A stretch of DNA of 64,000 nucleotides from Eutreptiella sp. 'Long Island Sound 2002' (Eukaryota; Euglenozoa; Euglenophyceae; Eutreptiales; Eutreptiaceae): NCBI GenBank assembly GCA_964036045.1, contig OZ038381.1, positions 145,771,596 to 145,835,595 of the forward strand. Direction: 5' to 3'. The notes under the pieces are model-generated. The model saw only the letters and a program-made list of their open reading frames with translations, had not been told where the DNA came from and ran no database searches. The position numbers were made by a program, and so were the translations under genes. Below, one piece after another: positions 33,471-43,316 of this stretch (positions are counted from its first letter, which is position 1; each line of letters opens with the position of its first letter).

Positions 33471-35100
33471 AAAAGTCGAAAAGTGACTCCTCGGTGGGGC
33501 GGTAGAAGGGCAGGAGAAAGCAGCTGGGCCTCTCGAGTACAAACTCCCCAAAGGCCCTATGCAACCTGGCTCCCTCACATTCCTCGGCATCCACGAAAGG
33601 TCTCTGGTCTGCTCCCACTTGTGTTTGTCACTTGTATTTGTTTTAGAAAAGCCTTGCTGATTTTCAACAAGTCAAAATGAAGTCCACACAAAGGTAAAGT
33701 AGAGCAAATCCAGACACCGGAGCAATCAAATCAGGGTAAGTCCGTCCACAATCAAAACATGTGTAACAAAGAGGGGCTGCGGATAGACAAAAGTAGATGT
33801 AAATACAAAGCTCCAATGGTTTATAAACAAAATAGATGAATTTATGTGAAACCTGGCACGACTCAGGCCTCCAAGAGAGCAGCAAGCACTTCATGTGCAC
33901 TCTTTTGGATAAAATGGAGTTGGTTAGGAATGTGGGGCAAAGGAGTTAGGCCAAACACAGGATATGGCTTGGCCAGCATGACCAAGCAACTGAATTCAGA
34001 GCCAGCTAAAAGGTAGAACCACAATAAGTGATAGAAACAATTGAGTATAGGGGTCTTGAGGTGGGGGACCACTAGGCTTAACCTACAAGGCCCTAGGCAA
34101 GAAGTGCCTACTTCATTTCGGTATTACCTCCATGAAGGAAGATACCTCCGCTCAGTTGAGGTGTAGAGGTGAACCTCATGGGGGGGCTAGGGTTATAACA
34201 ATAGTTACTTTGAGAAAGTGTGCTTCAAGCTTCAAAAGAGTGATAAAAATGATTCAGTGTTAGTCTCAACATCAGCAAAAGGTTTTAGGAGGGGCTTGGC
34301 CTGGATCAAGTACCCCACGAAAGACATGGTAGTGACTTTTTCTTACTCCCCCCTGGAGTACTAGTTCATCAAGCTAGTAGGACCAAGGAAAAAGGCTCAA
34401 TTGTCCCCAAAGTTACCTCAGAAAATGCATTAAACCAGCCAGTGACACTCAAATCAGCTCATAGAACCTTATCACACTGTAGGTACCCTTGGAAAACAGT
34501 GTAATGTACCGGGAATGATCTCCCTTCCATGGGGCACTCCTCAAAAGTTGCCAGTGTGTGGCGAAAACCTTTGGTAAAAATTTGGGGGTAGTGGGGTTTG
34601 AACGCAGGACTCCCTCCCTAGAGCACAAATGCTTGCCCAATGGGGTACAGTCAAACGCTCTAATACGGACGGCTATTGCTGTATAAACAGCATTTTAGTA
34701 AACGTCCTGACCAAGGGCCAGGGCGGAGCAATACTCCCAATGGAGGGCACAAAACTCCAGGAGCTGAAGAAAATAGAAAATGGAACCAGCAGGGAGTGAA
34801 TCCTGTGGTTGTTCGAAAGGGTTAGCGATTTAAGAAGTGGAATAGCTGAAAAATGACGAGAAGATATTAGAAATCGTAATTGATGATCCAAAACCTAAAG
34901 TCGCAGACAAGCGCAACAGGAACGCACTTCAAAAAGAATTGCGCAAGCGTAAACGGTCCCTAGAAAAGAAGGTATGAGCCGTGGTTTTGAAGCTTTTAAA
35001 AGAAATTTTTGCACAGCTGCACCAAAAACCTTACAAAGGTTAGGAAAAAGTATTGAACAGACACCCACACAACAGAGCAGGTGGACAACCCACCTCTCAG
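33471..35100. other. AT-richer non-coding region with a tRNA-like segment
   Basis: No gene seen. On the minus strand at 34580-34635 the run CCCATTGGGCAAGCATTTG, then GGAGTCCTGCGTTCAAACCCC, resembles A- and B-boxes of a tRNA-derived SINE. Low confidence for a functional tRNA. Confidence 0.4.
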
Positions 35101-36051
35101 GTACGTTAGTGTCATGTCACACGCATGCATTGCGTTCGTGCTGTTAGTTTTGTTAAAACGCTAGGGCTGTCACCGCTGTGTTCGCTGGGGGTTTGGGCGT
35201 TCACTTCCCTTGCTCTGCACAGGTCAAAACAGGAATGAAAGGTGTGTTAGACAGATGGAGCACACAGCGCGCACCTAGGGTTAATGTAGGCGCTGTGCTT
35301 GCGATGCATGTGCCTCATCTAGGCATTCACACGTTGTGGCGCTTTCCCTGTGCATCCATCAACCCTTCCCTTCTGTTCACAGGTCAAAAAGGAAAGTGCT
35401 TGCTCGTTCTTGCCTCGCCGTTGCGTTAGAATAAGGTTGTTTAAAACACTTAGGCTTTGTTTTGCGCTTTGCAGTTGCTCGCCATTCCCTCTCTCTCTCC
35501 TGTAGGAAGCAAGGTAAGAAGTGCATGCATGACACACACGATGCATTAATCGCTTAGGGTCGTTTATAACTCGCTGTAGGGTTGTTTAAATGCTTAGGGT
35601 TGCTCTTGTGTTTGTTGTCGTTCGGTGAGTAAGGTAAGTAAGCCCAGGAGGAGCTCACCTTCTGGTTGAGTTTCGTGTTGATTGGTTAAATGAAGTTCAT
35701 GTTACGTAAAAAGATTGCTGTTGATCGCCTCCCTTCCCTGCATACACACGATGCATTAAGGGGCTTTAGGCCACGCGCTGTGCACACGGTATAACCCTCG
35801 TTTAGGCTACCCAGGGCTCTGCCCTACGTTCTATAAGAGAATGGGTGGAGTCCTTAAGCTTGCTTGCTTGCAGGGCTGTTCTGAGACAGCGTATTTTTTT
35901 TCAGCCTAAGACCTGTATAATACAATGAGGCTGGTTAGGTTCCTCCGCTCAGAACAGTCCTTCATCGGCCTTTGCTTTCAGGTCGGAAAGGGTCAAGGGT
36001 GAATTGGTGCAGCAGCAGTTGCGTTCGGCGACATCGCATTTTTGGCCCACG
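35100..36051 (-). repeat. Repeat Z, copy 2 (left part)
   Basis: The reverse complement of about 35500-36051 aligns with 270-900. At 35150-35600 there are degenerate repeats with TTGTTTAAA(A/T)(C/G)CTTAGG-like words, and pyrimidine tracts ending in CACAGGTCAAAA that mimic 3' splice sites. Confidence 0.55.
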
Positions 36052-36258
36052 CTAAAAAGGGTGCAGATCACACAGACAAAATGGGTCTGTGAACGACTTC
36101 TTCATGGACAACCCTTACTATACGCTGTGAACGCAGCACTCCTTCCCTCCAAGCCCTGTCAGAGGAACGCGCGTGGGTGTCCCTGACAGGCAACAGTTGC
36201 CCAGCGGCGCTTTGTTTGCTTGCAATCTCACAGGGCCAATAGGGCTCCCGACTTGTTT
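36052..36258 (-). repeat. Duplicated segment X, left copy
   Basis: With 36870-36890 it makes 228 bp that match 62938-63165 with only two differences seen. It is part of repeat Z. The two copies flank the 26-kb LINE block, so X looks like its target-site duplication. Confidence 0.85.
36145..36196 (-). repeat. Hairpin repeat h6
   Basis: Arms CCTGTCAG (36155-36162) and CTGACAGG (36183-36190) pair perfectly. The stem sequence differs from h1-h5 at several positions on both sides, keeping pairing. Confidence 0.6.
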
Positions 36259-36852
36259 TTTTTGGTGCATGGGGGTTGCCCCCCGGCGAGCATAACACAA
36301 AAGCGGCCTAACCACGGGCAAGTGAGCGTTCATGGCGAGCCGAAGTTCATCGAAGGACAGCAGCCATATGTACAGTAACTCAGGGGGTGTGACCCTGCTC
36401 GAAAATGCACCAAAGGCCTGGTTACTGTGGGCTGTGGCTTCGCCATTAGCCCTGTGGTTGGTGTTATGACGCAAGACGAATCGAAAATAAAAGGGACTCT
36501 ATATATATTCATATATATATATATATATAGAAGTCAGAAACAAACAAATAATCCCGGCCTTAGAACATCAGGGGTATCAAAAAAGTTAAGTGCTGACGTG
36601 GTCCCATCTCATCGATCTGCCAACTGGTGTCAGGGGGGGGGGGTGCAGATCGCAGGTGGTGAAGATGAGGAGGACGGAAAGAAAGACAAAAAGAAAAAAG
36701 AAAAAGAGGGGGGGAGAAACTCGTCACCCGGAGACCAAAGCGGGGCAGAAACCCCCCAGTCGCTTGCGGAGCATAGTTTCTCTTCGCGATGGCTTTTTTA
36801 GGGGAACGTGTTCCTAAGTGGGTCGTTACAGTAAATTAAGTAGTTGGGATTT
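36259..36852 (-). mobile_element. 594-bp retroposon with 17-bp target duplication
   Basis: GGGCTCCCGACTTGTTT occurs at 36242-36258 and again at 36853-36869, directly flanking this segment. The copy of the same locus at 63128-63144 has the 17-mer only once and no insert, which is the empty site. A T-run (36256-36263) at the left end would be a short poly(A) tail of a minus-strand retroposon. Inside are an AT microsatellite (36505-36530) and a purine-rich stretch (36660-36720). No ORF of note. Confidence 0.85.
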
Positions 36853-36890
36853 GGGCTCCCGACTTGTTTGCCTGGCCATCCAGCAGCGTG

Positions 36891-37195
36891 CGCCTCACCA
36901 CACAAGCCTTGGGACTATGGATGGCCTTCAAGGGCATGCACCCCCAGGACGCCCTACACATCGTCAAGCAGGAGTCACACCGCTACGCATACGGCAATGG
37001 ACGCGCAGACACGCAGGCCAAACACCAGAACACCAACCACACCCCAGGGCTCGAACGCGTGCGACTGGACACCCCACACCACAGCCACCTGCAGCATCTG
37101 CCCCCGATACCCCCGGCCACACAGCCCCCCCAATGGATGCCCGGGGACACGCCGTACACGGATCGAGACAAGCAGTACCACTACCCCACACCCAT
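36891..37195 (+). pseudogene. LINE RNase H C-terminal part, interrupted by the gypsy element
   Basis: Frame 36864-37195 encodes VKQESHRYAYGNGRADTQAK, the H...GN..AD end of RNase H, then a Pro-rich linker and a QYHYPTPI end. It resumes after the 3' LTR at 50409 as QQLATTLG. The uninterrupted relative at 53158-53290 reads ...RAYHYPNPIQHLARLLG, which proves the target was coding and continuous. Confidence 0.8.
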
Positions 37196-39559
37196 TGAAG
37201 CCGGTTCGGACCCCCGTGGCCATCTTGGGGTCACTTGGGGTGTGTATCTATGTGCCGGCAAGCCGCCATTGGCTGATATCATACTCTCCCATCCACCTGA
37301 TCTAACCCGATGTGATAGTGTGATAGGTTTGACCATTCCGGCTATGAGCGGCCATATTCAGAACCGAGGCGCCGCCAGCGGAGATTTATATATCGGAATA
37401 TCAGGAATCAACAGGGTTTTATTATCATAATGCTTCCGTAATTTTTCAGCCTTTCGTTCTGATGGTCAATGTATCGGCGACTGTCAGTTGGCTCGCGATT
37501 TTGCGTTAACCGATTGGTTAACTGTTATTTCCAGATATTTTGGCGGATATTCCGTTGAAGGGTCAGATTTCATCAGCAAAGGGTTCGTTGCATCCGCAAT
37601 TCTCTAAATAAGCACTCGAAATTTTGATCAGAATTTTTCGCGATGTCGAAATCGGATTTTCGACTTCGACATCGCCGCACTTGACTTGGACTTCTTCGAG
37701 TGGTCATACTCTTTTCCCTATGCCCGAATCAGGTTTCCCTTATACTTGCCACCCATTTGACTTGGAGATATAAGGGAAACAAAAGCGAATTGTGGGACCA
37801 CTTTGAAGAGCCATATCTACGAGCGAGTGTGCGGAAAGAGAATAAAGAAAGTTGCGTTGCAAGCGCCTTGGTCTCAACTTAATTTAGGAAGCATCAAACG
37901 CCTTTGGTGTGTACACATGCCCGATATAGCAAGGGATAATGGTCAAGAGGGTATAAAGTGATATATAACTCTTGGACCGTGCAACCGATTATTTTATTGT
38001 GACTTTCGAGTGTACCGCATGAGTGTTGGGGTTGCATAGCAACCTTTTTTGGGTTCCTACGTATTTTTAACGTGAAGTTATGTCAATGGAGGGACATGGC
38101 ATATCATGGTGGGAGCCATATTTTGAGGGTATGTGTTGTATGCATGGTATATGTTTGATATGCTCACGCCCATGTTATATATCTTCGTGTGGCCGAAGAG
38201 ATGGGGAGCCATACGTGACAAGGGCTTTGCCCATGTCCCAATTGTGGAATTCAAAGCGCTAGACCAAGTCTACCGCGTATGTATTGCTCATGGTATGTTT
38301 GACAAAGAGATCCATGGGTGCACTCCCATTTTCATGGGGCATGTAGATATGAGTGGCGAAGGTATCTCCATGCGCCCGATTGGGGATCCAAGTGGGGGAA
38401 TTGTTCGCAAATGGTTCCAATCATTTGTGTATTGAACCATGAGCGGATATCATGGGTGAGCATAGAGATATAGTATCATGACAACTTTGTATTTGGACAT
38501 ATTTTCGTGTTTTTGACCTCATTTTATGCTCATTTTTGTTTTTTATGTGCTCAACTGGTCGGCTAACAGCAAAGTGCCTAGAGATCAGTGAACTATGCTA
38601 TGTTGCTTATATGTTGGCATATGCTTCGGTGTTGTTCCTCACCATATGCCGGATCACGTGGTCACTTTGGCTTGGCACACGAGGCCTCACAAAATTAGGT
38701 CTCAAGATCATGAGCTGACATGTGAAGCATGCCATGTACATAACCGGATGAGTTTCGGAGCCAATGATGGGATATTCTTGGGCATGGACCTTTGGTCTAT
38801 ATCACCCTTGTATACTACTTTCCGGTTTGACACATGCATGGAGCATATGAACATTTGCCATATGCATTTTTGAGTATATAATTGATTTTTGGGCATAATG
38901 GTGTGATTTGCCTGATTTTGCCATGTTGTGAGGTCATCTTCATGGGGCAGTTCTCCAAGCCCATTCGACTCCAAGTCCAACCAAGGTTATGTCAGGGTAG
39001 GGCATGGTCCCGAGTGCCACTCTAGGCCATGACACGCCACCTTCCCTTTTGGGCTAGGATTTATAGGCTTGGGAGTGAACACATTTTTGGGGTTTATGTA
39101 GTGACTTGTGACACATGGCATTCAGCCATCTCATTTGACCTGGTTCAGGGCAATATGTTGGTGAGTCAAGGGAATGTCTTGAGTCCAGGGAATGAGGGGT
39201 TTATGGCTGTGAATGTGTATGTTTACCTCTTTCCCCAACTTTGCTTCATTTGTGTTCATATGCCAATTTCAGGGCTTTCTTCCTTGGTGCAATTCTTGTA
39301 CATGCCCGCCACCGTGGGAATACCGGTGTGCTGAACGAAAGCCCGCAGCCTGATTTGGATTGTGAATTGGGTTATTGCTATACTTGTGGGATCTGGTTGC
39401 TGTTCAGGGTTGAAGGAGGATTACATTTTCTATATTTTTGGATTTGGACCCTGGATTTTGAGGATTTTGAGAAATGCAATCGTTGATCCGGAGCAAGTCA
39501 GCAGGGGTGACAGGCGGAAGGGGCACAGCGGGGGCCGGTCCTGGTAGGGACCTTCTTTA
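37196..39559 (+). repeat. 5' LTR
   Basis: Same length as 48045-50408 with a constant 10,849-bp offset, so no net indel. It begins TGAAGCCGG and ends CCTTCTTTA. The small frames in it are not conserved genes. Confidence 0.95.
37952..37966 (+). promoter_or_regulatory. TATA-like motif in the 5' LTR
   Basis: TATAAAGTGATATAT, repeated at 48801 in the 3' LTR. It is the best candidate for the LTR promoter core, on motif only. Confidence 0.3.
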
Positions 39560-39571
39560 TGGTAGCAGAGG
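39560..39571 (+). promoter_or_regulatory. Primer-binding site, initiator Met tRNA
   Basis: TGGTAGCAGAGG directly follows the LTR. It is complementary to the 3' end of eukaryotic initiator Met tRNA (…CCTCTGCTACCA), the usual primer for Ty3/gypsy minus-strand synthesis. It also fixes the LTR end. Confidence 0.9.
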
Positions 39572-39779
39572 CTTACCTGCTGCCCCTACCAACCGCCGAC
39601 CCGGGGACTTGGGCCCTTATGAGCCCTGCCCAAGTACGCCCCGGGTGCGTATTGTGGACTCGGTGGAGACCACGCCGGAGATTGGAGCCATAGAAGGACC
39701 GAGACGTTCAAGAGCATGGCGAACTCCGGAAGTTGAAGCCCGAAGAGAAGAACGACACTCGGGAAGAGGAGGACGTGAC

Positions 39780-39980
39780 ATGGAGGACCTGGTCTCCATG
39801 TGTGAGCGTCGCTGCCGAAAGGCATGCAACCTCCGCTCCGCCGCGGAGGACTCTGATGAGGCTTGCCATTCAGGCAGCAGTGGAGGACGGGCCCGGCGCT
39901 ACCGGAAGCGCGGGTCACCCAAGTCCGCGGCAAGGGACGCCGGGGCTATGGACACGGACCCCAGCCCGGTCAGGCTGTGA
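39780..39980 (+). pseudogene. Possible N-terminal extension of gag, closed by TGA
   Basis: The same frame as gag is open from inside the LTR (39474) to TGA at 39978-39980. The first ATG after the primer site is at 39780. Sequence is Arg/Ser/Asp-rich. After the TGA the frame stays open to the next ATG (40041), so gag either starts at 40041 or once started here. Confidence 0.4.
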
Positions 39981-40040
39981 GAATCCGAGGGGCACTCCGA
40001 GGGCTATCGGACAGCCTACGAGCCACCCTCGGAGCCGGAG

Positions 40041-42581
40041 ATGTCCGCGCCGGTCGCCAGGGCGCATACGGCCCCCGAGCCCGCCCTGCAGCACGACGCC
40101 GAGGGCTTGGAGAGGCCAGCCAGGGCCCGGACGGCACCTGTGCCCCGGCACACGGGACCAGAGACGGATGCCATAGGCGATACGCCCATGGGCGATGAGT
40201 CTGAGGTGCCGGGAACCGCGGGATGTGCTGAATCAGGCGGAAAGCACGCTGCGTGCCACTGCGAGCACGTGTCCTTCCTCATGGGCAAGTACCCGAAGAT
40301 GGGGATGGACGCCATCGTGCGTCACCTTGACCGCCTGGACAACGCCAAGGACGCTCTGGAGGAGGACGTCGCGGGGATCCTGGACGACCAGTCGACCGCG
40401 GAGAACCACATGGAGGAGCTGCGAGCGGATCAGGCCCGGTACCGGGAGAATCTGGAGCTGGCCCTGCAGAAGCAGCAGCAAGTGGTGGACAGCCTCCTCC
40501 ACTTAGTGGAGGACATGTCGGGACGCCTGAGAAGGCTAGAGGAGCGACAGCCCCTCGCCTCGGGTCCGGAGCTCCCGGCGAAGCCGGCCGCGGTAGAGCT
40601 GGTGGAGCGGGTTAAGACCCTCAGGAGCGCCATGGAGAAACCCATGGGCGGCCCTGCAGAGGCACCCTACGCGCCTCCGCGTGTTGACCCGGGTGCGCTG
40701 CCGTTTGTTCCCCTATTCAGCGAATCCACAATGCTCGGGGAACACACGGCACCGGCTGGGCCCAGGCGGGAAGGGCACGTAACCACAGACCCGAGGAGCC
40801 TGACGGTGCAGATGCCCCATGCCACCCAGGATCCACCGCCCGCTACGACTACATATGCAGTTTATGCGGAAGAGGAGATCCAGAACCAGACCATGCAGGG
40901 GCGAACCATGGGAAGCGCCGACGGACATGGTCGAGGCCATCCAAGCGGAAACCTGTGGGCGAAGGACCCCAATACGGGGATATGGACGGCCGATGGAGCA
41001 AGTCCTTCCCGCATTCCAAACCCCATGGGTTCAGGCCCGACTGGACCGCACTCCATGGAGGAGAGGGATGTACGGGGAGTGTACTCACACCCCCCGGCCA
41101 CAGGTGGTATCCGTCTCGGTGGAGTGGTGGCTGGAGACGTCGGAGACGCCATCAGGATTGACGACCTCAGGGGAATCAAAATCCCCTATTACGACGGGAA
41201 CCCGTCCAGCCTGGATGACTTCATCCTGGACTGGGAGGACTTCGCCGAGGAGGTCGTCGGCGAGATGCGGGGAGCGCCGCGGGATAAGTGCGTATGCCGG
41301 ACATTCCCACACCGCCTGGCGCAGGACCTGAAGGAGGAGCTGCGGGATCAGATCCGGGAAGGACTGATCAGGACGGAGCAGGCCTGCCTCCAGTGGTTGG
41401 AGGATGAGGAGCGGGTGGACGCTCCGAATCAGAAGCTGGAGGACCTGTGGTCCATTCCACTGCCGCTGGACCGCGGTGAGTTGCGGGTCCGGGAGTGGAA
41501 CCGGTATCTGCGGAAGTACCCCAGATGCCTCAAGTTGGTGGAAGACTGGATCGAGGCCAGTGAGATCCGCCACTTGCTGAAGGACGTCCTCCCCGGCAAC
41601 TGGAAGCGACGAGTGGAGGACGAGGAGAAGAAGCGCGCCAAGAAGCGGGTGGCGGTGAGTATTATGGCGGCGGAGGATACCCATGCGGGTATCATGGAGT
41701 TCTTCAGGAGGAACCTGGGCGAACCCAACCGGATGTTGGGACTGAAGAACGCGGTGTACGTGGAGGTGTTTGGAGACTCCATGGGGCAAAGGTTGCTGCG
41801 CCTCAACAACGTGGAGTGGAGGCGCGGGGAGCCGCTGAGGATGCAAGTCATCTTCGCCCGCATGAGCCTTGACGAGATCGTGAAGTACATCACGGTGGAG
41901 TTGAAGCTCAATGCGAAGAACGAGGCCCACGTGCAGGATCGACATGGTCATGGACAACGAGGACACCGAGAAGACCGCCATCATCGGGAGATCCAGGAGG
42001 ACACGGCCAACTCCGCGGAGGATGGTAGTGGAAGTGGCCAAGACCACTGGTCCCGGGAGGATCACGAGGAGGCCCATTTCTTCGTGTTTGTGGCGCACAA
42101 CGTGAAGAACAATGGGCAGGATCGGTCCAGATGGAGCCAGATGGGACCCAAGAAGGGCAAAGAGCCAAGGAGGATTGGGAACCCACCGCTCTCGTTCCGA
42201 GAGTACAGGTCTCAGCACGACGGGTGCTGGGTCTGTTATGGCAAGGGAAACAACCATGCACACGACCACCGTCAGTGCAAGGTGTATGAGGCGGACAAGA
42301 AGGCCTACTTCGCAGCCCACCCCGAGAAGAAGCCCAAGGAGCAGCGGATTTCCGATTGGAAGGCGAAGGGCGGAGACGGGGGAAAAGGCCAAGGCAAAGG
42401 CCAAGGAAAAGGCGGAGGAAGAGGCTATGGTGGTGGACATGGCCAAGACCGACGAGTGAGGTCGATCGAGGAGGTTGCTGAGGACATGTTGAGGACGTTG
42501 GAGGAACTCAAAGCCCAGCAACGTGGTGGACAAAGTCCTGGCGGATCGCAGCCGGAAGGGGTTGCGGGAAGCCAAGTCTAG
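40041..42581 (+). CDS. gag: Gag polyprotein of the gypsy element
   Basis: 846 residues, ending at TAG 42579. Residues about 95-180 are Glu/Leu/Gln-rich with heptad character (coiled coil). Residues about 375-600 form a capsid-like region beginning IPYYDGNPSSLDDFILDWED, the pattern of Ty3 Gag cores. Then come a charged His/Asp-rich stretch, a zinc knuckle at residues 729-746 (CWVCYGKGNNHAHDHRQC, C-x2-C-x8-H-x4-C, longer than the classic x4) and a Gly/Lys-rich basic tail for RNA binding. It would assemble the virus-like particle in the cytoplasm. The 591-residue minus-strand frame over it is a shadow. Confidence 0.85.
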   Translation: MSAPVARAHTAPEPALQHDAEGLERPARARTAPVPRHTGPETDAIGDTPMGDESEVPGTAGCAESGGKHAACHCEHVSFLMGKYPKMGMDAIVRHLDRLDNAKDALEEDVAGILDDQSTAENHMEELRADQARYRENLELALQKQQQVVDSLLHLVEDMSGRLRRLEERQPLASGPELPAKPAAVELVERVKTLRSAMEKPMGGPAEAPYAPPRVDPGALPFVPLFSESTMLGEHTAPAGPRREGHVTTDPRSLTVQMPHATQDPPPATTTYAVYAEEEIQNQTMQGRTMGSADGHGRGHPSGNLWAKDPNTGIWTADGASPSRIPNPMGSGPTGPHSMEERDVRGVYSHPPATGGIRLGGVVAGDVGDAIRIDDLRGIKIPYYDGNPSSLDDFILDWEDFAEEVVGEMRGAPRDKCVCRTFPHRLAQDLKEELRDQIREGLIRTEQACLQWLEDEERVDAPNQKLEDLWSIPLPLDRGELRVREWNRYLRKYPRCLKLVEDWIEASEIRHLLKDVLPGNWKRRVEDEEKKRAKKRVAVSIMAAEDTHAGIMEFFRRNLGEPNRMLGLKNAVYVEVFGDSMGQRLLRLNNVEWRRGEPLRMQVIFARMSLDEIVKYITVELKLNAKNEAHVQDRHGHGQRGHREDRHHREIQEDTANSAEDGSGSGQDHWSREDHEEAHFFVFVAHNVKNNGQDRSRWSQMGPKKGKEPRRIGNPPLSFREYRSQHDGCWVCYGKGNNHAHDHRQCKVYEADKKAYFAAHPEKKPKEQRISDWKAKGGDGGKGQGKGQGKGGGRGYGGGHGQDRRVRSIEEVAEDMLRTLEELKAQQRGGQSPGGSQPEGVAGSQV

Positions 42582-43316
42582 AGGAGCCCCCACGGGAGTG
42601 GGACCTCGGAGGTCTCTCCTCCGAAAATCAGTGGAATCCCAGAGAAAGCAAAGGCACATCGGGTGCCGAAGAAGGCTCCGGAAGAGCCAAAACCACTGAG
42701 TTTCGCCACTCCCAACCCCTGGAGCGCCCTGCCAAGGGAAGTACATGTGGGTACAGGACATGGCAAGAAGGAAGGAGCGACCACGGAGAGCCCCGTGGAC
42801 GGGCAGGACCAACCCAAGATCTACACCATCCGTGACCATACCCTTGAAGTCCTGATGCACCCGGACGTGCTAGAGTTGCATGCCGTGAGAGTCGTCCATA
42901 CTCCTCATGGCGACGAGCGGCAGTTGCACTTGAAAGTGCGAGTACGGTGCGGACGAGAGGAGAAGGTGGTGGATGTGTTAGTGGACACGGGTGCCCAGGT
43001 GAGCCTGGTCCGGAGAGGGTTGTTCAAGGAGGAACTCCTGCAGCCCAGCCGGAGACCGGTCCGCCTGAAGGTCGCCAACGGAGAGATCATGGGTGGTGGC
43101 ACCCATGAGGCCACTATCAGTATGGAATTCTGGGAACATGAGCGCTTGAACCGCCCTGATCAGGCGAAGAGAAGCACTCTATCCGGGAACTTCTATGTGG
43201 CCGACATTACCGATTGGGATATGATCATGGGGTATGACTTCATGGTGGCAAACGCCATTGGAGCCCTTCCCCATGGTGCAACGCTGGTCCGGGAGGATGA
43301 TGAATGCCTAACATAG
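42582..43316 (+). CDS. Aspartic protease region of the gypsy element
   Basis: In the same frame as gag, open directly after the gag TAG. The active-site motif VDTGAQVSLV starts at 42981 (catalytic Asp codon 42984), and a later MIMGYDFM block corresponds to the ILG-x-D flap/core motif. It would cut the Gag-Pol precursor. No good ATG starts it: the first start-like codon is GTG 42663. Expression would therefore need readthrough of TAG 42579, or the stop is a mutation. It ends with a second TAG at 43314. Confidence 0.85.
   Translation, partial: RSPHGSGTSEVSPPKISGIPEKAKAHRVPKKAPEEPKPLSFATPNPWSALPREVHVGTGHGKKEGATTESPVDGQDQPKIYTIRDHTLEVLMHPDVLELHAVRVVHTPHGDERQLHLKVRVRCGREEKVVDVLVDTGAQVSLVRRGLFKEELLQPSRRPVRLKVANGEIMGGGTHEATISMEFWEHERLNRPDQAKRSTLSGNFYVADITDWDMIMGYDFMVANAIGALPHGATLVREDDECLT

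Noticed and set aside
41085-42860. 591-codon minus-strand frame opposite gag
   Set aside because: A shadow of the gag coding strand with no domain and no own context.
42579-43316. Reassigned TAG codon in this organism
   Set aside because: Only transposon ORFs show it, one TAG clearly replaces Trp, and other in-frame stops include TAA and TGA. Readthrough or mutation is simpler.
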